Below, one piece after another: positions 1-5,160 of a stretch of DNA of 5,160 bases (positions are counted from its first letter, which is position 1; each line of letters opens with the position of its first letter). The position numbers and the translations under genes are program-made. Source of the DNA: Chloroflexota bacterium (GTDB lineage: Bacteria; Chloroflexota; Anaerolineae; UBA7937; JACPPX01); assembly GCA_016196905.1 (NCBI GenBank), contig JACPWV010000049.1:1-5160 (forward strand). The letters run 5' to 3'. The notes under the pieces are model-generated. The model was not told the DNA's origin. It worked only from the letters and a program-made list of their open reading frames with translations, and did no database searches.

Positions 1-1
1 C

Positions 2-940
2 GTAGGCGCTGATCGCCTGCTTCTTGATGACGGGCACGCGGGCGACCTTGTAGTGCTCGCCCACCCGCGCCGTGCCCTGCGCCCAGAGCCGCCCCTTCTC
101 CGTCCCCCGGCGGATCTCGGCCAGGCACTCGGCCATGAACTTCGCGTCGCCGAAGGCGCCCAGGCCCGCCTCCATGAGCACGCCGAGCATGGCCCCCGTC
201 TCGATCGTGTCCACGCCGAGATCGTTGGCCACGAAGTTGAGCTGGGCGAGGTCGTCCGGATCGGTGAGGCCGCAGTTCGAGCCGAGCAGGCCCAGGGTCT
301 CGTACTCCACCGGGGAGACGACTTCCTTCCCCGCCGCGTCGTGATAGACGTTGCTGCACTGGATCACGCAGCCGGGCATGCAGGCGTGGGTGTGCTCGCC
401 CCCGCGGGAGACGTTGAGCTGAGTGATGTACTCGCCGCCCATCTTGAACTTCTCGCCGGTCGAGACGTTCACCATCTGGCCCGCGCTGAAGTTGCTCACC
501 CCCACCGCCCGCACCTTGCCCGCCCGCGCGGCCTCGGCCAGGGCATCCATCAGGGCCTCGATGCGGATGTGAGGCACCGCCCAATGGATCTGGTACAGGT
601 CCACGCGCTCCCGGCCCAGCCGCTGTAGGCAGCGGTCCAAGGCCGCCTGGAGCGCGCGAGCGGTGAGGCGGTAGGGTGCGAACTTGGTGGCGATCAGGAC
701 CTGGGCCGTGCTCTGACGGATCAATTCTCCCAGGATGCGCTCGGAGGTGCCGAACCCGTAGATCTCCGCAGTGTCGAAAAAGTTCAGGCCCGCCTCCAGG
801 CTGGCCCAGAAGGCCCCTTCGACTTCGGGCCGGCCATAGTCCCGGCCGTAGCCCCAATACCACCGATCGCCCCAGGCCCAGGTCCCTACGCCCATAGGAG
901 GAAGAAAGACATCCGTCTGTCCGAGCCTTTGCAGATCCAT
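2..940 (-). CDS. Aldo/keto reductase N-terminal half joined in frame to an aldehyde:ferredoxin oxidoreductase fragment (partial)
   Basis: This frame opens with ATG at 940 and stays open for 313 codons to the window edge. Residues 1-156 are the first half of an aldo/keto reductase TIM barrel. They show the N-terminal GVGTWAWGD strand and the usual NADPH-dependent catalytic tetrad: D56 and Y61 (in FDTAEIYG), K86 (ATKF) and H119 (YQIHW). VRAVGVSNFS follows at 143-152. The expected second half of the barrel, with its cofactor-binding end, is absent. From about residue 157 the protein instead matches the middle of the tungstopterin aldehyde:ferredoxin oxidoreductase family. It has an iron-sulfur cysteine cluster (C187, C191, C195), EYETLGLLGSNCG (212-224), NDLGVDTIETGA (239-250) and VPVIKKQAISAY at the edge. 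Such enzymes oxidise aldehydes to acids with ferredoxin as acceptor, but the N-terminal pterin domain is missing here. Neither half looks able to form a complete enzyme of its family. Domain identities are strong; whether the joined gene exists in a genome is doubtful (see findings). Confidence 0.8.
   Translation of the reverse strand, partial: MDLQRLGQTDVFLPPMGVGTWAWGDRWYWGYGRDYGRPEVEGAFWASLEAGLNFFDTAEIYGFGTSERILGELIRQSTAQVLIATKFAPYRLTARALQAALDRCLQRLGRERVDLYQIHWAVPHIRIEALMDALAEAARAGKVRAVGVSNFSAGQMVNVSTGEKFKMGGEYITQLNVSRGGEHTHACMPGCVIQCSNVYHDAAGKEVVSPVEYETLGLLGSNCGLTDPDDLAQLNFVANDLGVDTIETGAMLGVLMEAGLGAFGDAKFMAECLAEIRRGTEKGRLWAQGTARVGEHYKVARVPVIKKQAISAY
473..496 (-). other. Junction between aldo/keto reductase and AOR-like coding sequence
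   Basis: Up to residue 151 (VRAVGVSNF) the reading is ordinary aldo/keto reductase. From residue 157 onward it is AOR-like. The segment in between, SNFSAGQM, suits either family: aldo/keto reductases have GVSNFS, and AOR proteins carry an RNFS-x-G-type motif ahead of their iron-sulfur cysteines (family pattern from memory). The exact crossover therefore cannot be placed more finely than this shared stretch. The reading frame is unbroken through it, and no insertion sequence or direct repeat is visible at the join. Confidence 0.7.
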
Positions 941-948
941 CGCAGCCG

Positions 949-954
949 CCTCTC
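949..954 (-). promoter_or_regulatory. Ribosome binding site of the aldo/keto reductase start
   Basis: The minus strand reads GAGAGG, followed by 8 nt and then ATG at 940. This spacing supports the chosen start. The protein then begins MDLQRLGQTDVFLPPMGVGT, the normal aldo/keto reductase N-terminus. Confidence 0.65.
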
Positions 955-1003
955 GTCCCAGAGCCACTCTCGACAGCTTGACGCGAGTCGTGCTTAGATA
1001 GAG

Positions 1004-1031
1004 ATCATATACCTTAAAAGAGGCCAGGCAA
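1004..1031 (-). promoter_or_regulatory. Probable sigma-70-type promoter for the aldo/keto reductase gene
   Basis: On the minus strand TTGCCT (1026-1031) is followed after 16 nt by TATGAT (1004-1009) in a locally AT-rich patch. Transcription would start near 997, leaving a leader of roughly 57 nt before ATG 940. A 16-bp imperfect palindrome with GGCA-AG-TGCC at its centre (1024-1039) overlaps the -35 element and could be an operator, but it is short and may be chance. The preceding gene ends in a hairpin, which fits an independent promoter here. Confidence 0.4.
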
Positions 1032-1112
1032 GTGCCCGGACCCTCTCCTCTCTCGGTTGACGATGATTTTAGCACCGAAGGGTGAGTAACCAAAATCAGA
1101 GATATCGACGCT

Positions 1113-1143
1113 ACAAAACCGAAAGTCCGCTACGCGCGGACTT
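1113..1143 (-). terminator. Probable hairpin terminator of the GH99-like gene
   Basis: AAGTCCGC (1123-1130 on the plus strand) and GCGGACTT (1136-1143) form a perfect 8-bp stem with a 5-nt loop, 30 nt past the stop codon at 1174. On the minus strand it is followed by a broken T stretch (TTCGGTTTTG), so termination may be only moderately efficient. Confidence 0.55.
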
Positions 1144-1173
1144 CTCACCTGGCTTTGGGGGAATCGACGTGGC

Positions 1174-2424
1174 CTAACGGCGGGAGGCTTTGAACTGAGG
1201 AGAGTACTCGCGGGTGATGTCCAGGTATAAATCCCCGTAGCTGACGCTGGGCTCGATCTGGGATCCTTCCACCCATTCGTTCCAGGAGGTGATGACGATC
1301 CAGTCCGGAGCAGACTCCAGGGCCTCGCGCCAAGTGGTTCGATAAAAGTTCCCTCCTTCCCGATCGCGAACGAAGGCATCCGGCCGGCCGGTTCCCAGAT
1401 CATTGTAGCCGGGCATCACCGTGGCCACCCAGTAGCGGTAAACACCGTTCTGCGCGCTGAAACGCCGGATGCGATCGCGCCAGCTATTGTAGGTGTAATC
1501 CAGATTGTTGGACCAGGCGATGCTGTATAAGTGGTGTCCATCGAAAACTTGTTGATAGGCCACGTCCACTCCCTCGGCGATCCACAGAGTACTGTGGTTG
1601 GGATCCACCTGATCGCGGATCCAGCGCCAGCTCTCTAGCGATAGATCCTGCTGCCGCCAGAAGAAGAGCACCTTCTTCCCGCGATGCTGCAGGTAGAAGG
1701 GGTGAGACATGAGCTGATCGCGCACATAGCGCAGGGCGTCCACGATGCGGTTGGGATCGCTTCCGTACTCGTCCGCCTCGAAATCGATAGCTACTTGAAA
1801 GCCCTTCTCTGAGCTAACCGCCAGCATCATCTTGAAGTTGTTGTCGGTGCGATTGCCTGGTCCCAACCAGGACACTACAAAAGCATCGATCCCCGCGCTT
1901 TTGGCTTGATCCACCTGGCGACGCACCGCGTTGGGGTCATTGCTCTGATAGTGATCCCGCGGCCAATCCGAAATAGTGGAAAGGGTCCAGGTGCCGCTGT
2001 CGAACCAGGTGTAGTAGAAGGCCACTACCAAGGGAGCGCTGTCGGGCTGGGTGGATACCGATGGGGTCGGGATGGGAGTCGGAGGGCGAGGCGTTGAGGT
2101 CGGGGTGGGGAGGGGCGTTGGTGTCGCCGTCGGTGTCGCCGTGAAGGTTGGAGTAGCGGTGGGCGTTGCAGTCGGTGTGGAGGTGGGCGTGGGAGTCGAG
2201 GTAGGGGTCGGGGTGGAAGTATGCATCGGTGTAGGGGGCGGCGCCCAGCCCACGACATAGGCCAGATCGGGGCCCAACCCAGAAAAGGCGGGCAGGGCCC
2301 ACCCGGAGACGATGGTCACTGTCCCTAGGACGATCCCAGCCAAGACGCGCCGCGACAACGACATCGACAAAACCCCATCCTGTGATTTTTCCGGTTGGCC
2401 GATCCATAAGAAAACCACTTTCAC
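1174..2424 (-). CDS. Secreted GH99-like glycoside hydrolase with Thr/Pro linker
   Basis: Residue numbers use the GTG start at 2424 (416 aa). A basic then hydrophobic N-terminal segment (about 24-47, after SRR) looks like a signal peptide or membrane anchor. A Thr/Pro/Ser-rich linker follows (about 62-129). The catalytic domain (130-416) resembles the GH99/GH71-like (WbsX-type) (beta/alpha)8 hydrolases: AFYYTWFDSGTW at 135-146, VVSWLGPG at 183-190, VMPGYND at 336-342 and ITSWNEWVEGSQIEP at 378-392. E383 and E386 have the three-residue spacing of the acidic pair known in GH99 endo-alpha-mannosidases (from memory). The likely role is extracellular cleavage or remodelling of an alpha-linked glycan; the substrate cannot be read from sequence. 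ATG at 2364 (MSLSRRVLAG, residue 21) is an alternative and perhaps better start, since it puts the basic residues at the N-terminus with a G-rich stretch 8 nt upstream. The gene sits alone between two hairpins. Confidence 0.8.
   Translation of the reverse strand: MKVVFLWIGQPEKSQDGVLSMSLSRRVLAGIVLGTVTIVSGWALPAFSGLGPDLAYVVGWAPPPTPMHTSTPTPTSTPTPTSTPTATPTATPTFTATPTATPTPLPTPTSTPRPPTPIPTPSVSTQPDSAPLVVAFYYTWFDSGTWTLSTISDWPRDHYQSNDPNAVRRQVDQAKSAGIDAFVVSWLGPGNRTDNNFKMMLAVSSEKGFQVAIDFEADEYGSDPNRIVDALRYVRDQLMSHPFYLQHRGKKVLFFWRQQDLSLESWRWIRDQVDPNHSTLWIAEGVDVAYQQVFDGHHLYSIAWSNNLDYTYNSWRDRIRRFSAQNGVYRYWVATVMPGYNDLGTGRPDAFVRDREGGNFYRTTWREALESAPDWIVITSWNEWVEGSQIEPSVSYGDLYLDITREYSPQFKASRR
2038..2241 (-). repeat. 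Low-complexity repeat encoding the Thr/Pro linker
   Basis: This stretch encodes roughly 60 residues dominated by TPT, TST and TAT units, with a regular Pro every two to four residues. The DNA is a degenerate G/T-rich (plus strand) short-period repeat, prone to slippage and to antisense open frames. The linker probably forms an extended, possibly O-glycosylated stalk that holds the catalytic domain away from the membrane. Such linkers are frequent in secreted Chloroflexota proteins. Confidence 0.85.
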
Positions 2425-2522
2425 CTGCTCAGGGTCAAGCTTTCAGGGACGTACCAAAGTACTAACAGGACATTTTGATACTCGATTGAGCCGTGCGATT
2501 AGACCCAATTCAGCTCCAGTCG
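2425..2522 (-). promoter_or_regulatory. Leader region of the GH99-like gene, no clear promoter
   Basis: This AT-richer gap between the aldolase terminator and the hydrolase must hold the hydrolase promoter if that gene is separately transcribed. I find a TTGACC (about 2432-2437) but no well-spaced -10 partner, and no strong Shine-Dalgarno sequence before GTG 2424. I cannot place a promoter with confidence. Confidence 0.25.
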
Positions 2523-2549
2523 AAATAAAAAACGAGCCCGGAGGCTCGT
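2523..2549 (-). terminator. Intrinsic terminator of the threonine aldolase gene
   Basis: On the minus strand ACGAGCC (2543-2549), a 4-nt loop and GGCTCGT (2532-2538) form a 7-bp GC-rich stem. It runs straight into TTTTTTATTT (2523-2532). It lies about 67 nt past the aldolase stop at 2616. It is the clearest rho-independent terminator in the window and separates the lspA-rluD-aldolase group from the GH99-like gene. Confidence 0.88.
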
Positions 2550-2615
2550 CGAAATGCCGATCCCGATGTCGGTGGTGTGTACAAGCGTTACGTGATGGTT
2601 AAACGAGGTAAGGAT

Positions 2616-3662
2616 TCAATTCAAGATCTCGCAAAAGACGGCCAGTGCGGTCAAGATATCCTCGCGCAAGATCTCATAATGGGTCACCGCCCGCAACCTG
2701 CGACCCCCGATGGCAAACAGCCATACGCCCCGCTCTTTGAGTTGGTTTTCGAGTTCCTGGGGAGTCATATCGCCACGCGCCAGGGAGAAAATCACGATGT
2801 TGGTCTGGACGTTCTCCGGGTCGATCTCGATGCCGGGCGTATCGGCCAGGCCTTGGGCCAAGAGTTTGGCGTTGGCGTGATCCTCGGCCAGGCGATCCAC
2901 CATCTGGGTAAGCGCCACGATGCCCGCCGCCGCGATCACCCCCGCCTGACGCATCCCCCCGCCCACCATCTTACGGTTCTTGCGGGCCTGCTGGATGAAC
3001 TCGCGCGAGCCCACGATCAAGGAACCTACCGGCGCGGCCAGGCCCTTGGAGAGACAGAACTGCACCGAGTCGGCGTTGAGGGTTAGTTCTTTTACATCCA
3101 GGCCTAGAGCCACTGCGGCATTGAAGATACGGGCGCCGTCGAGATGAATGGCCAATCCGTGGCGATCGGCGATCTGCCGCACCGCCGCCACGTACTCGCG
3201 GCTGAGCACCCTTCCTCCTGTGCGATTGTGGGTGTTCTCCAAGCAAATCAGACGTGTGGGCGGGTAGTGGATGTTGGCGGGGCGGAGAGCCGCCTGGATA
3301 TCGAGCAGATCCAGCGTGCCGTCGGGCTGATTGGGCAGGGGCCGGAACTGGGCGCCGCCCAGGGCCGAGGCGCCCCCCACCTCCATGGTGAAGCTGTGGG
3401 CCTGATCGCCGATGATGACCTCATCCCCGCGACGGCAATGGGTCAGAAAAGAGACCAGGTTGCCCATGGTCCCCGAGGCAACGAAGAGGCCAGCCTCTTT
3501 GCCCAGCATCTCCGCGGCCAGCGCCTCCAGGCGGTTGACGCTGGGATCCTCGCCGAACACATCATCCCCCACCTCGGCGCGATACATCGCCTCGCGCATG
3601 GCCGGGGTGGGCTGGGTGACCGTATCGCTGCGCAGATCGATCACCTTCACAGGCTCGTTCAT
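2616..3662 (-). CDS. ltaE: Low-specificity L-threonine aldolase (PLP-dependent)
   Basis: This 348-residue protein has the usual family length. It cleaves L-threonine or L-allo-threonine to glycine and acetaldehyde in the cytoplasm, using pyridoxal phosphate. Visible signatures in order: IDLRSDTVTQPTPAMREAM at 8-26, GDDVFGEDPSVNRLE at 32-46, ASGTMGN at 62-68, H89 expected to stack on the PLP ring, LENTHNRTGG at 141-150, HLDGAR at 173-178 with D175 facing the pyridine nitrogen, and LSKGLAAPVGS at 204-214 with K206 as the Schiff-base lysine. RLRAVTHYEI at 322-331 carries the expected substrate-carboxylate arginine. The ATG at 3662 is chosen because the homologous N-terminus begins just after it. 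The frame stays open to an ATG at 3902, but that extension only reads antiparallel rluD codons in the wrong frame. No Shine-Dalgarno sequence precedes the ATG. Residue roles come from family knowledge. Confidence 0.93.
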   Translation of the reverse strand: MNEPVKVIDLRSDTVTQPTPAMREAMYRAEVGDDVFGEDPSVNRLEALAAEMLGKEAGLFVASGTMGNLVSFLTHCRRGDEVIIGDQAHSFTMEVGGASALGGAQFRPLPNQPDGTLDLLDIQAALRPANIHYPPTRLICLENTHNRTGGRVLSREYVAAVRQIADRHGLAIHLDGARIFNAAVALGLDVKELTLNADSVQFCLSKGLAAPVGSLIVGSREFIQQARKNRKMVGGGMRQAGVIAAAGIVALTQMVDRLAEDHANAKLLAQGLADTPGIEIDPENVQTNIVIFSLARGDMTPQELENQLKERGVWLFAIGGRRLRAVTHYEILREDILTALAVFCEILN

Positions 3663-3709
3663 TCGAAAAGCAGTATAACCACGCGATGCAAGCCTGTCAA
3701 AAGAAACAT
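3659..3709 (-). CDS. Possible 16-codon leader ORF coupled to the aldolase start
   Basis: ATG at 3709 follows a purine-rich GGAGAGGGGCG (3710-3720), a good Shine-Dalgarno sequence. It encodes MFLLTGLHRVVILLFE, then TGA at 3659-3661. That TGA overlaps the aldolase ATG as ATGA, the classic 4-nt arrangement for translational coupling. The aldolase itself lacks a Shine-Dalgarno sequence, so ribosomes finishing the mini-ORF could restart there. The peptide is hydrophobic and shows no attenuator-type run of one amino acid. The ORF spans the -35 and -10 boxes described separately, so it could be present only on transcripts reading through from rluD. It is short enough to be chance. Confidence 0.35.
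   Translation of the reverse strand: MFLLTGLHRVVILLFE
3672..3700 (-). promoter_or_regulatory. Strong sigma-70-type promoter immediately upstream of the aldolase ATG
   Basis: The minus strand has a perfect TTGACA (3695-3700), a 17-nt spacer and TATACT (3672-3677, one mismatch to TATAAT). Only 9 nt separate the -10 box from the ATG at 3662. A start site at the usual 6-8 nt below the -10 would give an mRNA with about 0-3 nt of leader, that is, a leaderless transcript. This agrees with the absence of a Shine-Dalgarno sequence for the aldolase on such a transcript. Confidence 0.72.
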
Positions 3710-3732
3710 CGCCCCTCTCCGAAATGGGATTT

Positions 3733-4683
3733 TTATCGTCCCAGCCGCACGGCGCGCAGGCGATCCAAAACGTACGCGAGGTCAGGGGGCAAGTCGACGG
3801 CGAACTCGAGCTCTTCACCCGTGCGGGGATGGCGAAAGCCCAGGCGCTGGGCATGCAGGAAGACGCGCCCCAGGCCTTCGGGCGTTCGTTTGCGATGGCC
3901 ATATACCGGATCGCCGGCCAGGGGGTGGCCGAGGGAGGCCAGGTGGACGCGAATTTGATGGGTGCGGCCGGTGCGGGGCCGCAGCTCGACCAGGGTGTAA
4001 TCGTCGAGATACTCCAGCGCCCGATATTCTGTGGCCGCGGCCTTGCCTGTCGAGATGACGGCCATCTTCTTGCGCTGGCGCGGATGGCGGCCGATGGGGG
4101 CCTGGATGATGCCCTGCCCTAAAGCAAGTCGACCTTCCACCAATCCCAAATAGATTTTGACAACCTGGCCGGTCTTGAACTGCGCCTGCAAGGCGGCTTT
4201 GGTCGCGTCATCCTTGGCCACCAGCAGGAGACCCGAGGTGTCCTTGTCCAAACGATGGACGATCCCCGCCCGGGATGGATCGGAGAGGCCGGAGAGGTGG
4301 GGATAGCGGGCCAGCAGGGCGTTGACCAGGGTGCCTGCGGCATGGCCAGGCGCGGGATGGACCACCATCCCCGCCGGCTTGTTCAACACGAGAAAGTGTT
4401 GATCCTCGTAGACCAAGTCCAGGGGCAGCGCCTCGGGGAGAGGCTCGAGTTGGGTGGGTGGGGGGAGGAGGATCCGGATGTGCTGTCCGCTGGAGACGAT
4501 TTGGCTAGGCTTGGGATAATGGCCCTCCACGGTAACGCGCCCTTCTTCGATTAAAGATTGGATGCGCGCGCGGGAAAGCCTAGGGAGCGCGCGGACCAGG
4601 TACTTATCCAGCCGCTCGCCCCCGCGATCGACCACCCATTCGATGCGCTGCTCGGCCATGCCTCGCACAAAGCTGCGGAGCAC
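3733..4683 (-). CDS. rluD: RluA/RluD-family 23S rRNA pseudouridine synthase
   Basis: Residue numbers use the GTG start at 4683 (316 aa, the usual length for RluD). An N-terminal S4 RNA-binding domain (about 22-70: ERLDKYLVRALPRLSRARIQ onward) precedes the RluA catalytic domain. Key motifs are LNKPAGMVVHPAPG at 100-113, GIVHRLDKDTSGLLLVAK at 140-157 with catalytic D146, and RTGRTHQIRVHLASLGHPLAGD from 237. The enzyme isomerises uridines in ribosomal RNA; E. coli RluD modifies helix 69 of 23S rRNA. The S4 domain and the neighbouring lspA favour RluD over RluA or RluC, but the exact target sites are inferred. The start is uncertain: GTG 4683 has a GGGG stretch 7 nt upstream, while ATG 4659 (MAEQRIEW) has a GAGG too close to serve well. 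The gene follows lspA by 30 nt, so co-transcription is likely. Confidence 0.92.
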   Translation of the reverse strand: MLRSFVRGMAEQRIEWVVDRGGERLDKYLVRALPRLSRARIQSLIEEGRVTVEGHYPKPSQIVSSGQHIRILLPPPTQLEPLPEALPLDLVYEDQHFLVLNKPAGMVVHPAPGHAAGTLVNALLARYPHLSGLSDPSRAGIVHRLDKDTSGLLLVAKDDATKAALQAQFKTGQVVKIYLGLVEGRLALGQGIIQAPIGRHPRQRKKMAVISTGKAAATEYRALEYLDDYTLVELRPRTGRTHQIRVHLASLGHPLAGDPVYGHRKRTPEGLGRVFLHAQRLGFRHPRTGEELEFAVDLPPDLAYVLDRLRAVRLGR

Positions 4684-4713
4684 CTGGATGCCCCGCTGCC
4701 AAAGCCAGATGAG

Positions 4714-5160
4714 TTAAGAACTCTCCGGAGTAGGAGGTGGTGCGGCTGGAGGGTGAGCCGTCCTCGACTCGCGCCACAAGAGATAAGCGAGGAAGGCAAC
4801 GCCCAGGACGATGGCGCTATCGGCCAGGTTGAAGGCGGGCCAGTGGTAACCCACCCCGCGAGGGTCGACAACGTAAAAGTCAAGGAAATCGACTACGTAT
4901 CCCAGCCGCAGGCGATCCGCCAAGTTGCCAGCGGCGCCCCCCAATTGCAGGCCGAGGCTCGTGCGCAGCCATCCGCCCCAGGCGGACTGGGCGGAGAGTT
5001 GGCGTTGGTAGAGCAGAATGCCCACCACCACCACCACCGCCAAGAGGGTCAAGAAGGTACCTTGGTCCCTCAAAGTACCGAAGGCCGCGCCGGTGTTGCT
5101 GATCAAGGTCAGGCTGAAGAAGCCATTCAAGGCGGGGACGGGGCTCCAGGACTCGCCCCA
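4714..5160 (-). CDS. lspA: Lipoprotein signal peptidase (signal peptidase II), N-terminus cut by window edge
   Basis: The frame is open from base 5160 to the TAA at 4714-4716, giving 148 residues. LspA proteins usually have about 150-170 residues, so only the first helix with its DQxxK motif is missing. LspA is an inner-membrane aspartyl protease that removes the signal peptide from diacylglyceryl-modified prolipoproteins. Visible motifs, numbered from the window edge: FSLTLISNTGAAFG at 15-28, LGGAAGNLADRLRLGYVVDF at 73-92 with N79 and D82, and WPAFNLADSAIVLG at 107-120 with N111 and D114. D82 and D114 correspond to the catalytic aspartate pair. Hydrophobic helices lie near 35-51 and 114-128. 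TTG at 5130 is a frame codon, not a credible start, because the residues before it (GESWSPVPALNGF) continue the family pattern. A proline-rich tail (AHPPAAPPPTPESS) ends the protein and is not part of the conserved core. Confidence 0.93.
   Translation of the reverse strand, partial: WGESWSPVPALNGFFSLTLISNTGAAFGTLRDQGTFLTLLAVVVVVGILLYQRQLSAQSAWGGWLRTSLGLQLGGAAGNLADRLRLGYVVDFLDFYVVDPRGVGYHWPAFNLADSAIVLGVAFLAYLLWRESRTAHPPAAPPPTPESS

Noticed and set aside
53..628. Plus-strand open frame of 191 codons
   Set aside because: It is antisense to the chimeric gene in GC-rich DNA, is rich in His, Ala, Leu and Arg as expected of a shadow frame, and has no recognisable domain.
2038..2241. CRISPR-like or regulatory tandem repeat
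   Set aside because: The repeat is short-period, degenerate and in frame with a protein linker, without constant repeat units and unique spacers.
2051..2260. Plus-strand Gly/Val repeat protein
   Set aside because: It is the reverse reading of the Thr/Pro linker codons; the minus-strand frame connects a signal segment to a catalytic domain and is clearly the coding one.
2451..2462. GTAC-CAAA-GTAC inverted repeat upstream of the GH99-like gene
   Set aside because: Arms of only 4 bp are expected by chance, and it is not positioned against any recognisable promoter.
3663..3902. 80-codon N-terminal extension of the threonine aldolase frame to an ATG at 3902
   Set aside because: It overlaps the rluD 3' end in another frame, has low-complexity unconserved residues, and the family N-terminus (LRSDT) begins just after the ATG at 3662.
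3144..4058. Plus-strand open frame of 304 codons
   Set aside because: It runs antisense across the aldolase and rluD genes, both of which have full catalytic motifs on the minus strand; its composition is typical of a shadow.

Overview
The window looks like a chromosomal stretch, probably a metagenome-derived contig, of a moderately GC-rich bacterium. A Chloroflexota (Anaerolineae/Thermoflexia-like) host is my best guess. It rests mainly on the secreted protein with a long Thr-Pro 'TPTPT' linker, a style common in that phylum, so the assignment is tentative. Every gene I can support lies on the minus strand; the plus-strand open frames are antisense shadows.

Read in the direction of transcription, from high to low coordinates: lspA (lipoprotein signal peptidase, its first residues cut off by the window edge) is followed after 30 nt by an RluD-type 23S rRNA pseudouridine synthase. 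These two form a housekeeping operon. A low-specificity L-threonine aldolase gene follows, with a very good sigma-70-type promoter only 9 nt upstream of its ATG. The same short gap holds a 16-codon open frame with a good Shine-Dalgarno sequence, whose TGA overlaps the aldolase ATG as ATGA. A clear intrinsic terminator at 2523-2549 closes that unit.

Next comes a secreted or membrane-anchored GH99-like glycoside hydrolase with a roughly 60-residue Thr/Pro/Ser linker, ended by a hairpin near 1123-1143. The last gene has its own likely promoter (1004-1031) and Shine-Dalgarno sequence. It begins as an aldo/keto reductase and switches near residue 150-156, without losing the frame, to the middle part of a tungsten-type aldehyde:ferredoxin oxidoreductase, which runs off the window at base 1.

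That chimera is the most unusual item here. It may be a real fusion or domain replacement, but an assembly misjoin is at least as likely. The crossover falls where both families carry a similar Asn-Phe-Ser-x-Gly stretch, and third-codon-position GC rises from about 84% to about 97% across it. The second item worth attention is the aldolase start region, which suggests two ways of starting translation: a leaderless mRNA from the near promoter, or coupling to a mini-ORF on read-through transcripts. I see no RNA genes, insertion sequences, CRISPR arrays or defence systems.
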